13,769 bases of DNA from Dehalococcoidia bacterium UBA6627 (GCA_002455955.1 DKLZ01000010.1:4309-18077), one strand, 5' to 3'. Shown: positions 1 through 6,867, numbered from the stretch's first letter. The notes: generated by a model from the sequence alone, not told the origin. Numbers and translations: made by a program.

Positions 1-1
1 C

Positions 2-601
2 CACGACAAGCACGATGATGATGAGACTGAATACTCAGCGTTCATCCGTGCAGAAGGTGATCCGCATTTTTGGTTGGATGTGACGAACGCGATTCACTAT
101 GTCGAGGTTATACGGGACGAGTTGACAGCTTCTGATCCAAAGAATGGTTCAGGCTACCGGGACCGTGCCGCTACCTATATTGGAGAGCTCGAAGCTCTCC
201 ATCAGGAGATGCGAGACGGAATTGCGAATCTCCCTGAAGATGGTCGTGATTTGGTGGTATTTCATGACGCTTACCAGTACTTCGCTGCCGCTTATGGTTT
301 AGAACTCACAGTGTCGATGTTGCCACATGATCCACAGCAAGCGCCTAGTTCAGCAGTAGTCGCCGAGTTGATCGAATTGATTGAAGAACATCACATAGCA
401 GCAATCTATGCCGAGCCTCAATTTGATACTTCGGTAATCGAGTCGATCGCTAACGAAACTGATACTGTGGTTCTCGAGATCAGTACTACCTTCACGGATG
501 AAATTGTGAGCTATGTTGATTTGATGAGGTTTAATTTGGCATCACTCATCGAAGGAGCGGCCTTGAAAGCCGCTCATAGTCATTCGCACGATCACCACTA
601 A
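2..601 (+). CDS. Metal ABC transporter substrate-binding protein (cluster 9, TroA/ZnuA/PsaA family), 5' truncated
   Basis: The gene enters from the left edge; the first full codon is at base 2 and 199 codons remain, the C-terminal two thirds of a protein usually near 300 residues. The visible part opens with an acidic His-bearing loop (HDKHDDDE) followed by the family motif DPHFWLD. Likely metal ligands, by recall of the family, are His in DPHFWLD (codon 65-67), His in VFHDAYQYF (263-265), Glu in AEPQF and Asp in FTDEI (497-499). The protein ends in a His-rich tail, AHSHSHDHH. Signal peptide and lipobox would lie outside the window. It should capture a divalent metal outside the membrane and hand it to the permease at 1470-2348. 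The stop shares one base with the ATPase start, indicating translational coupling. Whether the metal is Zn or Mn/Fe is not settled; the His-rich segments favour Zn. Confidence 0.9.
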   Translation, partial: HDKHDDDETEYSAFIRAEGDPHFWLDVTNAIHYVEVIRDELTASDPKNGSGYRDRAATYIGELEALHQEMRDGIANLPEDGRDLVVFHDAYQYFAAAYGLELTVSMLPHDPQQAPSSAVVAELIELIEEHHIAAIYAEPQFDTSVIESIANETDTVVLEISTTFTDEIVSYVDLMRFNLASLIEGAALKAAHSHSHDHH

Positions 602-1467
602 TGCGTGCGGACGCGCGATCTATGACGGGGCGCATAGCTGACCACCCACATGCCAGAGAACCGCTCCCTCCTGATCACGAACACGGTGTATTCGCTCTTG
701 AGGTGGACGATCTATGGGCTGGCTACCCTGGCAGCCCAGCTGTAATCGAGGCGATTGATCTACGCGTTCCTCGAGGAGAAATCGTTGGGCTTATAGGTCC
801 GAACGGCGCGGGAAAATCAACTTTGTTTAAGGCTATTCTGGGCCTGATTGATCCTTTGCAAGGGGAAGTTCGTGCATTCGGTCGGCAGGTTGCTGAGGCT
901 CGCAACGATATCGCTTACATGCCCCAGATTGAGGAAGTTGATTGGAATTTCCCGGTCTCTGTACGGGAAGTAGTACAGATGGGAAGTTATCAAGGCATAA
1001 AGCCCTTCGCCAGTTGGACGGATAACGATGGCGAGATGGTTGATTATGCTCTTGAACAGGTTGGGCTCACAGGTGTTATATCGCGCCAAATTGGCGAATT
1101 GTCAGGTGGACAGCGACGTCGTGTTTTGATGGCGCGTTCGATCGCGCGCGGTGCGCAACTATTTCTGCTAGATGAACCATTCGCTGGCCTCGATGCGGGT
1201 GTACAGCACGATCTGCTTGGTATTTTGGACGAGCTTGTAAATAAGGATCGTAGTGTGCTGATTGCGACGCATGATCTCGCTTGTGTAGCTAGCTGCTCCG
1301 ATGATGCGATTTGTCTGAACCGCAGAGTAATTGCCTCTGGTCCACCGGCAGTGGTTTTAACAGAGGAAGCATTGTCTGAAACTTTCGATCGTCACTTGTT
1401 AACAATTGGTTCCTTAGGAGCAGACCTAACTAGGGGCCTGTATGACGAACATCGGTCAGAGATTTAG
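601..1467 (+). CDS. Metal ABC transporter ATP-binding protein (Mn/Zn/Fe type)
   Basis: This 288-residue ATPase powers metal import with its neighbours. It carries Walker A GPNGAGKS (66-73), a Q-loop in MPQ (Gln109), the signature LSGGQ (167-171), Walker B LFLLDE (187-192) and the switch His in ATHD (224). After the Q-loop comes VDWNFPVSVREVVQMG, which I associate with the SitB/MntB/TroB manganese-iron subgroup more than with ZnuC. The ATG at 601 overlaps the upstream stop (TAATG). The ABC fold proper begins near residue 31, so about 30 residues precede it and contain a His/Pro-rich piece (DHPHAREPLPPDHEHG). An internal ATG at codon 8 is an alternative start that would keep this His-rich piece. 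No core motif residue is missing. Confidence 0.95.
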   Translation: MRADARSMTGRIADHPHAREPLPPDHEHGVFALEVDDLWAGYPGSPAVIEAIDLRVPRGEIVGLIGPNGAGKSTLFKAILGLIDPLQGEVRAFGRQVAEARNDIAYMPQIEEVDWNFPVSVREVVQMGSYQGIKPFASWTDNDGEMVDYALEQVGLTGVISRQIGELSGGQRRRVLMARSIARGAQLFLLDEPFAGLDAGVQHDLLGILDELVNKDRSVLIATHDLACVASCSDDAICLNRRVIASGPPAVVLTEEALSETFDRHLLTIGSLGADLTRGLYDEHRSEI

Positions 1468-1469
1468 CG

Positions 1470-2348
1470 ATGATCGAGGAGATATTCGGTTGGTTTGTTG
1501 ATCCATATCAGTTCGAGTTTATGCAGCGTGCGCTGATCGTCTTATTGCTTGTCAGTGTTGTCGGTGGCATTGTGGGGACGTTTGTTGTCCATAAAGGTTT
1601 GGCATTTTCTGGAGATGCTCTTGCGCACAGCACTCTCGCTGGTGTTGCAATCGCTTTCGTGAATGGAGCGAGCGTCGGCATAGGCGCTCTTGTAGCTGCA
1701 GTGGCAACGGCGTTAGGTATCGGCTGGGTTCAAGGGCGAAGTCGTGTTTCTTACGACACGGCGATTGGTGTTCTATTCGTGGCGATGTTTTCACTGGGTA
1801 TTTTGGTGATTTCTCGACGTTCCCAATACACACCTGACTTATTCTCCTTCGTGTTCGGCAATATTCTTGGGGTTTCTCAGCAAGATATATGGGGCGCGTT
1901 AATTCTCGGAACTGCCACATTGTTATTTGTAGGTGTATTTCGCCGTGAGCTGATTATGGTCGCTTACGATCCGTCGACAGCAGCTACTGTTGGTGTTCCT
2001 GTCAATTTTTTCCGATACGCGCTGTTGGTGCTAATAGCGGTAGCGGTAGTAGTAGCCTTGAAGGGAATTGGTATTGTGTTGGTGAATGCGATGTTGATTG
2101 TCCCAGCGGCGACTGCGTCTCTTCTCTTTAGGCAGATCAATCAGATCATGCTACTAGCAGTTTGCATCGCGGCTGTTTCGTCGGTCATTGGATTGCATGT
2201 TTCTTTTTATGCAAATGTTGCAACTAGTCCGGCGATCGTTCTTGTGGCTTGTGGCATGTTTGTTGTCGCGCTCGTGACTGTCTCAGGACGTAGGTCTAGT
2301 TTACCGCTTACGGAAGACGCAACGTCGGACAGAGTCGACATGTCATAA
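1470..2348 (+). CDS. Metal ABC transporter permease (ABC-3 family)
   Basis: This 292-residue integral membrane protein is the channel subunit of the metal importer. Hydrophobic segments lie at about 20-41, 52-65, 67-87, 97-115, 137-157, 184-204, 205-222, 226-245 and 251-272. The family segment GDALAHSTLAGVA (48-60) follows the first membrane span, and a glycine-rich pair (KGIGIVLVNAMLIVPAATA) lies near 198-216. The N-terminal DPYQFEFMQRAL and the FGNILGVSQQDI segment resemble MntC/SitC-type permeases as I recall them. Its ATG lies two bases after the ATPase stop, so it is surely in the same operon. No dedicated metal regulator (Zur, MntR) is visible downstream. Confidence 0.95.
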   Translation: MIEEIFGWFVDPYQFEFMQRALIVLLLVSVVGGIVGTFVVHKGLAFSGDALAHSTLAGVAIAFVNGASVGIGALVAAVATALGIGWVQGRSRVSYDTAIGVLFVAMFSLGILVISRRSQYTPDLFSFVFGNILGVSQQDIWGALILGTATLLFVGVFRRELIMVAYDPSTAATVGVPVNFFRYALLVLIAVAVVVALKGIGIVLVNAMLIVPAATASLLFRQINQIMLLAVCIAAVSSVIGLHVSFYANVATSPAIVLVACGMFVVALVTVSGRRSSLPLTEDATSDRVDMS

Positions 2349-2454
2349 GTCGGAATGATGAATGCATGTTCCGCTATCTCGGATACACTTTCGCCATCAG
2401 TAAATTTTGATTTAAGTTTCTTCGCCAATAAGTTCGGTGGAGATGACTAGGGTC

Positions 2455-2461
2455 AAGGAGG
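2455..2461 (+). promoter_or_regulatory. Strong Shine-Dalgarno deciding the peroxiredoxin start
   Basis: AAGGAGG lies five bases before the GTG at 2467. The GTG at 2437 and ATG at 2443 in the same frame have no comparable site. This places the start at 2467 rather than upstream. Confidence 0.8.
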
Positions 2462-2466
2462 TAAAC

Positions 2467-2913
2467 GTGAGTATTGAGGTGGGGCAGGACGCTCCGGATT
2501 TCACACTACAGAATCAGAACCGCGAGGAAGTGACTCTTTCAGGGTTACGTGGCACGCCGGTTGTACTAGTTTTCTATCCATTCGATTTCTCTGGCGTCTG
2601 TACCGCAGAGCACTGTGAGATTAGAGACGATTACAAAGGTTGGATCGAACAAGGCGCGGAAATCTTTGGCATAAGTCGCGACAGTATTTTCGCACACCAA
2701 GCATTCAAAGAGCAGGAGAGCCTGCCCTATTCGCTACTCTCTGACATGAAGGGGGAAGTTGCCCAACTATACGGTACGTGGAACGCTGCAGTTGCTGTCG
2801 CAGAGCGTCTAACCGTCGTAATCGATAGGGAAGGAAAAATAGCCTACATGACGAGGAGCGGAGCGCTCCCTGAGGCGCGTGACCATTCTGAAGTGCTTTC
2901 ACATCTTAGCTAG
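2467..2913 (+). CDS. Thioredoxin-dependent peroxiredoxin, Bcp/AhpE-like
   Basis: From the GTG at 2467 the product is 148 residues beginning MSIEVGQDAPDFTL, the usual beginning of this family. It reduces hydrogen peroxide or organic hydroperoxides in the cytoplasm. The peroxidatic Cys is Cys45 in FDFSGVCTAEHCEIRD; a second Cys at 50 gives the C-x4-C spacing of atypical two-Cys Bcp enzymes, although the sequence around it (FYPFDFSGVC) is closer to AhpE-like one-Cys forms. The Thr/Ser usually three residues before the peroxidatic Cys is Ser42. It lies 118 bases after the metal permease and ten bases before the HAD gene. Longer starts at 2437 or 2443 would add up to ten residues of no recognisable function. 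Confidence 0.9.
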   Translation: MSIEVGQDAPDFTLQNQNREEVTLSGLRGTPVVLVFYPFDFSGVCTAEHCEIRDDYKGWIEQGAEIFGISRDSIFAHQAFKEQESLPYSLLSDMKGEVAQLYGTWNAAVAVAERLTVVIDREGKIAYMTRSGALPEARDHSEVLSHLS

Positions 2914-2920
2914 GAGGAGG
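2912..2920 (+). promoter_or_regulatory. Ribosome-binding site of the HAD gene
   Basis: AGGAGGAGG starts inside the peroxiredoxin stop codon and ends two bases before the GTG at 2923. Its first AGGAGG has a good five-base spacing. It supports GTG 2923 over the in-frame ATG at 2935 and suggests co-translation with the peroxiredoxin. Confidence 0.7.
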
Positions 2921-2922
2921 CA

Positions 2923-3663
2923 GTGGTCAGTCGAATGAAAGTGTCCACTGGAATGCCTATCAAAAACTTAGATTCAGTTAATACACTAACATTCGATATT
3001 TTTGGCACCGTTCTAGACCTCGCTGGAAGTCTGATTCCTCCGCTCGACCTGCTGTTGAAAAATTGTGGTGCTTCAACCTCATTGACTGGGAAGGAAGTAT
3101 GGGCCCATTGGAGATCGAGGCAGAGGATCGAACAGTACCAAGATAATTTGTTGATGTTGGGGCATAGTGGTTATTTAGCTGTTAAACGAAGAGCTTTGAT
3201 GTACACGTTACGACAGCTAAAAGTTGAATTTAACTACGACCAGTTGGATGAATTTATGGAAGCCTATCAGACGTTAAGTCCTTTTGAGGATGCGATAGAC
3301 GGCTTAGAAAGACTTTCGAGTAAATACAAGCTGGTGATGCTTTCCAACGGTGAGCAACATTATCTTGAGCACCTCGCGAAAAATAGAATTGGGATAGATT
3401 TCTACAAGATTCTATCGGCTGAAACTGTGAGCCAATTTAAGCCCCACCCGTCCGTATATAGGTTTGCCGCAAAAAGTTTGGAACTGGAGCCACAGCAGAT
3501 AATGATGGTAGCCGCACATTCCTTCGACATATTGGGGGCAAGGCATAGTGGATTTAGAGGAGCTTACGTTAATCGATACGATTTGCCCTATGACGAATCT
3601 GATTATGAGCCCGACATCACAACCACTGATTTTTATGAGCTTTGTGAGATGTTGGAAGTCTAA
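2923..3663 (+). CDS. HAD-superfamily hydrolase, haloacid dehalogenase type II-like
   Basis: This 246-residue protein has the HAD motifs in order: nucleophile Asp25 in FDIFGTVLD, Ser141-Asn142 in MLSNGEQ, Lys173 in QFKPHPSVY with Tyr179 six residues on, and Asp202 in AAHSFDILGA. Compared from memory with L-2-haloacid dehalogenases, an Arg in a W-R-x-x-Q context is present (Trp63-Arg64) but lies about eight residues farther from the nucleophile. The Ser and Asn of motif IV are Ala197 and His199. It therefore belongs to the type II dehalogenase-like group, but dehalogenation is not assured; another hydrolytic substrate is possible. The gene is AT-rich (about 44 percent GC in eight 60-base rows counted by hand) against about 56 percent in four rows of the gene at 4117. 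It sits between the peroxiredoxin and the MaoC pair. Confidence 0.85.
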   Translation: MVSRMKVSTGMPIKNLDSVNTLTFDIFGTVLDLAGSLIPPLDLLLKNCGASTSLTGKEVWAHWRSRQRIEQYQDNLLMLGHSGYLAVKRRALMYTLRQLKVEFNYDQLDEFMEAYQTLSPFEDAIDGLERLSSKYKLVMLSNGEQHYLEHLAKNRIGIDFYKILSAETVSQFKPHPSVYRFAAKSLELEPQQIMMVAAHSFDILGARHSGFRGAYVNRYDLPYDESDYEPDITTTDFYELCEMLEV

Positions 3664-3682
3664 TGAGGGATAAAAACTAACG

Positions 3683-4117
3683 GTGGCCGAGCTTTCGGGA
3701 AAACCCAAAGATTCTTTTGCACAGATCGATCGCGGCGATCAACTCGCACCCTTCGAACTGACGATTACTGCTGAAGACGTTGCGCTATATCTCGAAGCGA
3801 CTGGTGAGTCCGACGAGTTATGGGCCAGGTATGTGCCCCCACTCGCGTTGGTCGCGTTTGCTTTGGGTGGACTTATGGATCGTGTGGAAGTTCCCTCCGG
3901 TCTTGTGCATACAGGTCAAGAGTTTGATTTTTGCAAGTCGGTCGTAATAGGTGAGTCGGTCGAAGTGGAAATTAAGGTAGCTTCAAGTTCGCGACGGCGA
4001 GGAGTGCGGATGGTTGTTTTTGCCACCGAGTTGTTTTCGGGTGGAGCAATGGTCGGAAGTGGTCGTACGACAGTCATGTTGGCACCGGAGGATGGTGAAT
4101 CACAGGAAGCGTCCTAA
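3683..4117 (+). CDS. MaoC-like hot-dog protein, non-catalytic subunit of a two-gene hydratase/dehydratase
   Basis: This 144-residue protein starts at a GTG (MAELSGKPKD) with only a weak, distant AGGGA upstream. It resembles the N-terminal half of MaoC-type dehydratases: an ITAEDVALYLEATGE helix, then PPLALVAFALGGLM, then strands with HTGQEFDFCKSVVIGESVEV and a final GRTTVML strand. It lacks the Asp-x4-His catalytic motif. Such subunits pair with a catalytic partner in split enzymes such as mycobacterial HadAB/HadBC, and the next gene is exactly that partner, joined by a one-base overlap. The expected role is binding the acyl tail in hydration or dehydration of an enoyl/3-hydroxyacyl thioester; the substrate is unknown. 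The HAD gene ends 19 bases upstream. Confidence 0.75.
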   Translation: MAELSGKPKDSFAQIDRGDQLAPFELTITAEDVALYLEATGESDELWARYVPPLALVAFALGGLMDRVEVPSGLVHTGQEFDFCKSVVIGESVEVEIKVASSSRRRGVRMVVFATELFSGGAMVGSGRTTVMLAPEDGESQEAS

Positions 4118-4515
4118 TGAGAGAAAAAGATGCTGCACCTGAGGTCGCATCGGTTACGCGTTTGATTGATCAATCACGAGTTGATCGATATGGAGTGGGT
4201 GGTCGTGATCACAATCCGATCCACTTCGACACACCAGAGGCGGCTAAGAGTCAGTTTGGGCGTCCGGTAGCACATGGAATGTTGGTACTGGCACTCGTTT
4301 CTGAGGCGATGACGAAAGCTTTCGGTGATCGGTGGAGCGAAGGAGGTCACCTGAAAGTGCGCTGGCGGGCACCTGTACTAACACCTGCTCGTGTGACAGC
4401 GATCGCAAATCTGCGTCATGTCGAGGATGGAGTTGCCACGTACGACGTTAGTTGCGAAGACGAGAACGGCGAAGTACTTCTGGCTGGGATGGCTCGTGGG
4501 CCAATCGATTCGTAG
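4117..4515 (+). CDS. MaoC family (R)-specific hydratase/dehydratase, catalytic subunit
   Basis: This 132-residue hot-dog protein has the hydratase motif GGRDHNPIHFD, with the catalytic pair at Asp31 and His36, followed by GRPVAHGMLVLALVSEAM. That is the typical active-site helix of R-hydratases and MaoC dehydratases. The length fits a single-domain subunit. The start ATG overlaps the previous stop (TAATG), so the two subunits are likely made together in equal amounts as a heterodimer. It should add or remove water across the 2,3 bond of an enoyl-CoA or enoyl-ACP. The stop lies eight bases from the stop of the convergent formyltransferase gene. Confidence 0.85.
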   Translation: MREKDAAPEVASVTRLIDQSRVDRYGVGGRDHNPIHFDTPEAAKSQFGRPVAHGMLVLALVSEAMTKAFGDRWSEGGHLKVRWRAPVLTPARVTAIANLRHVEDGVATYDVSCEDENGEVLLAGMARGPIDS

Positions 4516-4523
4516 TTATTTGT

Positions 4524-5432
4524 TTAGTCGGGACGTCTGAGGACCATATCGACTTTTAGTAGCTCAGCAGCAGGTACCTTTCGTTCACCTTCGAGCTGCG
4601 CTCGACCGATGGTGATAATCCCTCCGATTGTCGATATTTCTGCGGTCCCTTCGTTGACGGCAATGATTGTGCCAGGGTCCTCTTCCGGGGTTGCAGGACG
4701 ATAGGAGGCATCAAAGAGCTTGTACAACTGACCGTCATCACCGCGAGCAGAAGCTCCTGGCTGGGGGTCGCAGCCGCGGATCAAGTTAAATACAACCTGC
4801 GCAGGCTTTTGGAAGTCGATCTCGGCGTGTTCTGGGCCACATGGTGGTTCATAACTTGCCAACTCGTGGTCTTGCTCGATTCGTGGAGCATTGCCTTCGC
4901 GAACCAGACGAACTCCATCGGCTAATGCTTGTACTCCTGCCGGATATAGTTTTTTGAAATACAGCGAGCCCATCGACTCTTGAGGGTCTATTTCGAATTC
5001 CTGTTGAGACAGAATCGGACCAGTATCGATCCCTTCGTCAACCCAGAAGATTGTTAGTCCCGTTTTCGCAGCACCGCTGATGATTGGCCAATTCATCGAA
5101 GCGATACCACGATGCTTTGGTAGTAGAGATGGGTGGTATTGGATTGCGCCATGTGTAGCTGCATCGAGAACGCGTTTGCGAACTATGTCCGTAACGAAGG
5201 CAAAGACAAGAAGCTCCGGCTTCCAATCGAGATACTGTTCGAATGATTCCTTTTTACGCAGTTCTGGAGTCGCAATCACAGGAATATTGGCGTCAGTTGC
5301 AGCTTCGAAAAGAGGGTCCGGTCTGGAGCCAGGCCGTGGTGTTGAGACGCCAACGATTTCTTCGTCTGCTTCACGTAACGCATTGAAGACATCGAGGCCA
5401 AATGCTGCTTGACCAAACACAACGATCCGCAT
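4524..5432 (-). CDS. Formyltransferase-family protein resembling the N-terminal domain of 10-formyl-THF dehydrogenase
   Basis: Counting from the ATG at 5432 the protein has 302 residues, beginning MRIVVFGQAAFG. An in-frame ATG at 5447 would add five residues, but AAAGG sits six bases before the inner ATG and the family usually starts at this MRI/MKI. The folate-binding/catalytic block is QYHPSLLPKHRG with His100, and Asp136 lies in VDEGIDTGPIL. The 36-residue separation matches the catalytic His and Asp of FDH as I recall it. The Asn expected two residues before His in tRNA formyltransferase is Gln98. NWPIISG, IFWVDEGIDTG and the LIRGCDPQPGA stretch in the C-lobe look like FDH (ALDH1L1) rather than Fmt, and the length equals that domain without its dehydrogenase part. 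It probably uses 10-formyl-THF, either hydrolysing it or formylating an unknown acceptor. Automated annotation may call it methionyl-tRNA formyltransferase. Confidence 0.8.
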   Translation of the reverse strand: MRIVVFGQAAFGLDVFNALREADEEIVGVSTPRPGSRPDPLFEAATDANIPVIATPELRKKESFEQYLDWKPELLVFAFVTDIVRKRVLDAATHGAIQYHPSLLPKHRGIASMNWPIISGAAKTGLTIFWVDEGIDTGPILSQQEFEIDPQESMGSLYFKKLYPAGVQALADGVRLVREGNAPRIEQDHELASYEPPCGPEHAEIDFQKPAQVVFNLIRGCDPQPGASARGDDGQLYKLFDASYRPATPEEDPGTIIAVNEGTAEISTIGGIITIGRAQLEGERKVPAAELLKVDMVLRRPD

Positions 5433-5456
5433 TCTCGTACCTTTCATCCGAGACAG

Positions 5457-5470
5457 GGAGAGTTGTCTCC
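5457..5470 (-). other. Small hairpin in the leader of the formyltransferase gene
   Basis: In the transcript, GGAGA and TCTCC can pair around a four-base CAAC loop. It lies between the candidate -10 element and the start codon. The SD-like GGAGA lies inside the stem and is too far from either ATG to serve as their ribosome-binding site. It could be chance. Confidence 0.3.
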
Positions 5471-5482
5471 TAGTCCCGCGCG

Positions 5483-5488
5483 ATTATA
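5483..5488 (-). promoter_or_regulatory. Candidate -10 element (TATAAT) for the formyltransferase gene
   Basis: The - strand reads TATAAT exactly. Transcription would begin near 5476, leaving a leader of about 30-45 bases before ATG 5447 or 5432. No good TTGACA-like -35 is seen at the right spacing, so the call rests on the -10 and its position alone. Confidence 0.4.
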
Positions 5489-5531
5489 GGCATGATCTGT
5501 CGCACGTTCGCCTACCTAGGAGTGGAACTTC

Positions 5532-6161
5532 CTATGGAGGTGTTTCCACTGCACGCCACATGTACCAAGATGCTACCGAACGGTATGGTGCCCACGGTTC
5601 ACCGATAGTACGTGCCTCCTGAGGAGATGGAATTTCTTTGAGTTGATACGCGATTCGCATACCAGCTCTGATTCCGAGATCGCCAATAGGGAGCACGTTG
5701 GGTCGTCCAAGTTGGAACATTAGGAACATGTGCGCTGACCATTCCCCGATACCCTTAACGACGGTGAGGTGCTTACTGATCTCATCGTCGTTCCATTCAT
5801 CGAGCTTTTCGAATTCCAGCTCGCCGTGAACGATATGGTACGCAAAGTCCCTTAAGTAGCTCGCTTTTTGGCGTGATACACCGACGCTTCGGAATGCTTC
5901 ATCCGTGGTTTCTAGGATCTGCTGTGCTGTTGGAGTCTCTGTCTCGTCACCGTGCATTTTGTAGAAACGTTGCTGGATAGCGGACGCGGCAGATCCGGCG
6001 AGTTGCTGAAAGAGGATTGTTCGTACCAGATATTCGTATGGCTCCATCGATGGACGAGGGAGATATGGTCCATGAGCATCAATCAGGCTAGCAATCACGG
6101 GATCGACTTTCCGAAGATGTTCGGATGCTTTCTGAACTGAGAAGCGAAGCCTGTTAGTCAT
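5532..6161 (-). CDS. DNA-3-methyladenine glycosylase II (AlkA-type, HhH-GPD superfamily)
   Basis: This 209-residue protein is a base-excision repair glycosylase that removes alkylated purines such as 3-methyladenine. The N-terminal half carries PYEYLVRTILFQQLAGSAA (41-59), the typical first conserved helix. The helix-hairpin-helix is LTVVKGIGEWSAHMF (132-146), and the catalytic Asp is Asp161 in LPIGDLGIR. The length matches the short bacterial/archaeal form lacking the N-terminal domain of E. coli AlkA. The C-terminal PWAPYRSVASWYMWR is also characteristic. No clear Shine-Dalgarno precedes the ATG; a hairpin-forming inverted repeat lies 20-57 bases upstream. Adaptive-response regulation (Ada) is not visible nearby. 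Confidence 0.9.
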   Translation of the reverse strand: MTNRLRFSVQKASEHLRKVDPVIASLIDAHGPYLPRPSMEPYEYLVRTILFQQLAGSAASAIQQRFYKMHGDETETPTAQQILETTDEAFRSVGVSRQKASYLRDFAYHIVHGELEFEKLDEWNDDEISKHLTVVKGIGEWSAHMFLMFQLGRPNVLPIGDLGIRAGMRIAYQLKEIPSPQEARTIGEPWAPYRSVASWYMWRAVETPP

Positions 6162-6180
6162 TAGTGCACTTAGTTTGTTC

Positions 6181-6218
6181 GGTGTTGGCCAAAGATGCGA
6201 TTAGTTTAGACCAACACC
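6181..6218 (-). repeat. Inverted repeat upstream of the glycosylase gene
   Basis: GGTGTTGG (6181-6188) and CCAACACC (6211-6218) are perfect arms. In RNA of the - strand the stem extends by a G-U and a C-G pair, then a mismatch and two A-U pairs; in + strand RNA the first added pair would be a C-A mismatch. No T-run follows, so it is not a standard terminator. It could be an operator or a leader stem-loop for the glycosylase. The remaining gene-free DNA up to 6388 shows no ORF, RNA gene or clear promoter to me. Confidence 0.5.
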
Positions 6219-6388
6219 TTGAATTGTTTGTGCTCAGAAGGTCCTAAGACCAGAGAGCTTAATGATCTATTGATGCAGATGCAGACGGAATTGTCGGTGT
6301 AGTGGGCTTATTCGATGTCGTATTGAGCTCGAATTAGAAAGGGTAAATTGTTCCCAGTCCACCAGCAGAAGAGCTTTCTTGAAATAGG

Positions 6389-6781
6389 TTATCCACCCGC
6401 TAACTTCACCTGATAACCGTCTGATTCAAGTAAAGCTTGCAATTTATTGCGGTGGTCGCCTTGAACTATTAATACCCGACCTTGGCGGGTACCCCCCGCA
6501 CCGATGTGTCGTTTACAGCGCTTCAATACGAGATCGAGAGCTTGCTCGGTACCAGGGATGCCAACGATAAGTGTGGCGAGCTTCCCTCCTTTGTCAGATT
6601 TGCCTCGATGTAGACGAACAATGCCGTCGCCAGGGTCAGGCGGAAGTCCGCGAGACGTTCGCTTCTGATGCTTTTGGGCACCAGCTCGACGGTCACGCGT
6701 TTCTGACGAAGGTGCAGATTTTGACTGACGTCCTCCGTCACTTGACCAAACGAGATTAGAGTTTCGCGTGGGTACCATCAT
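6389..6781 (-). CDS. Translation initiation factor eIF1/SUI1-like protein (YciH family)
   Basis: This 130-residue protein has a short N-terminal NSNLVWSSDGG segment like that of E. coli YciH, a basic low-complexity linker (about 18-50), and a SUI1 domain from about 51 to the end. The domain shows GDGIVRLHRGKSDKGGK, then GAGGTRQGRVLIVQGDHR, then the family C-terminus YQVKLAGG. Family members bind the small ribosomal subunit and affect initiation fidelity; in bacteria the role is non-essential and less clear. Two ATGs occur in tandem at the start; AGG lies five bases before the first. The Cys-rich GCGG seen in E. coli is here GAGG. It stands alone on its transcript, with gaps of 86 and 227 bases on its sides. 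Confidence 0.9.
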   Translation of the reverse strand: MMVPTRNSNLVWSSDGGRQSKSAPSSETRDRRAGAQKHQKRTSRGLPPDPGDGIVRLHRGKSDKGGKLATLIVGIPGTEQALDLVLKRCKRHIGAGGTRQGRVLIVQGDHRNKLQALLESDGYQVKLAGG

Positions 6782-6867
6782 CTTGGCCTGTAAAGGTAAT
6801 CGAATTCGTCCGATATCCGATGGCTGATTCCAATCAGAACCTTCGCAGAAAAAACGTAGGGCGTCGG

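Noticed and set aside
476..478. Loss of the fourth metal ligand (Asp to Glu at LEIS) in the binding protein
   Set aside because: Comparison with PsaA-type proteins suggests the ligand Asp is the one in FTDEI at 497-499, which is present.
2401..2440. Possible TTGATT/AATAAG promoter before the peroxiredoxin
   Set aside because: The spacing and -10 match are poor; AT-richness alone explains it.
2355..2450. A 31-codon ORF between the metal permease and the peroxiredoxin
   Set aside because: No ribosome-binding site at proper spacing, no recognisable sequence, and it overlaps the peroxiredoxin leader including the alternative starts.
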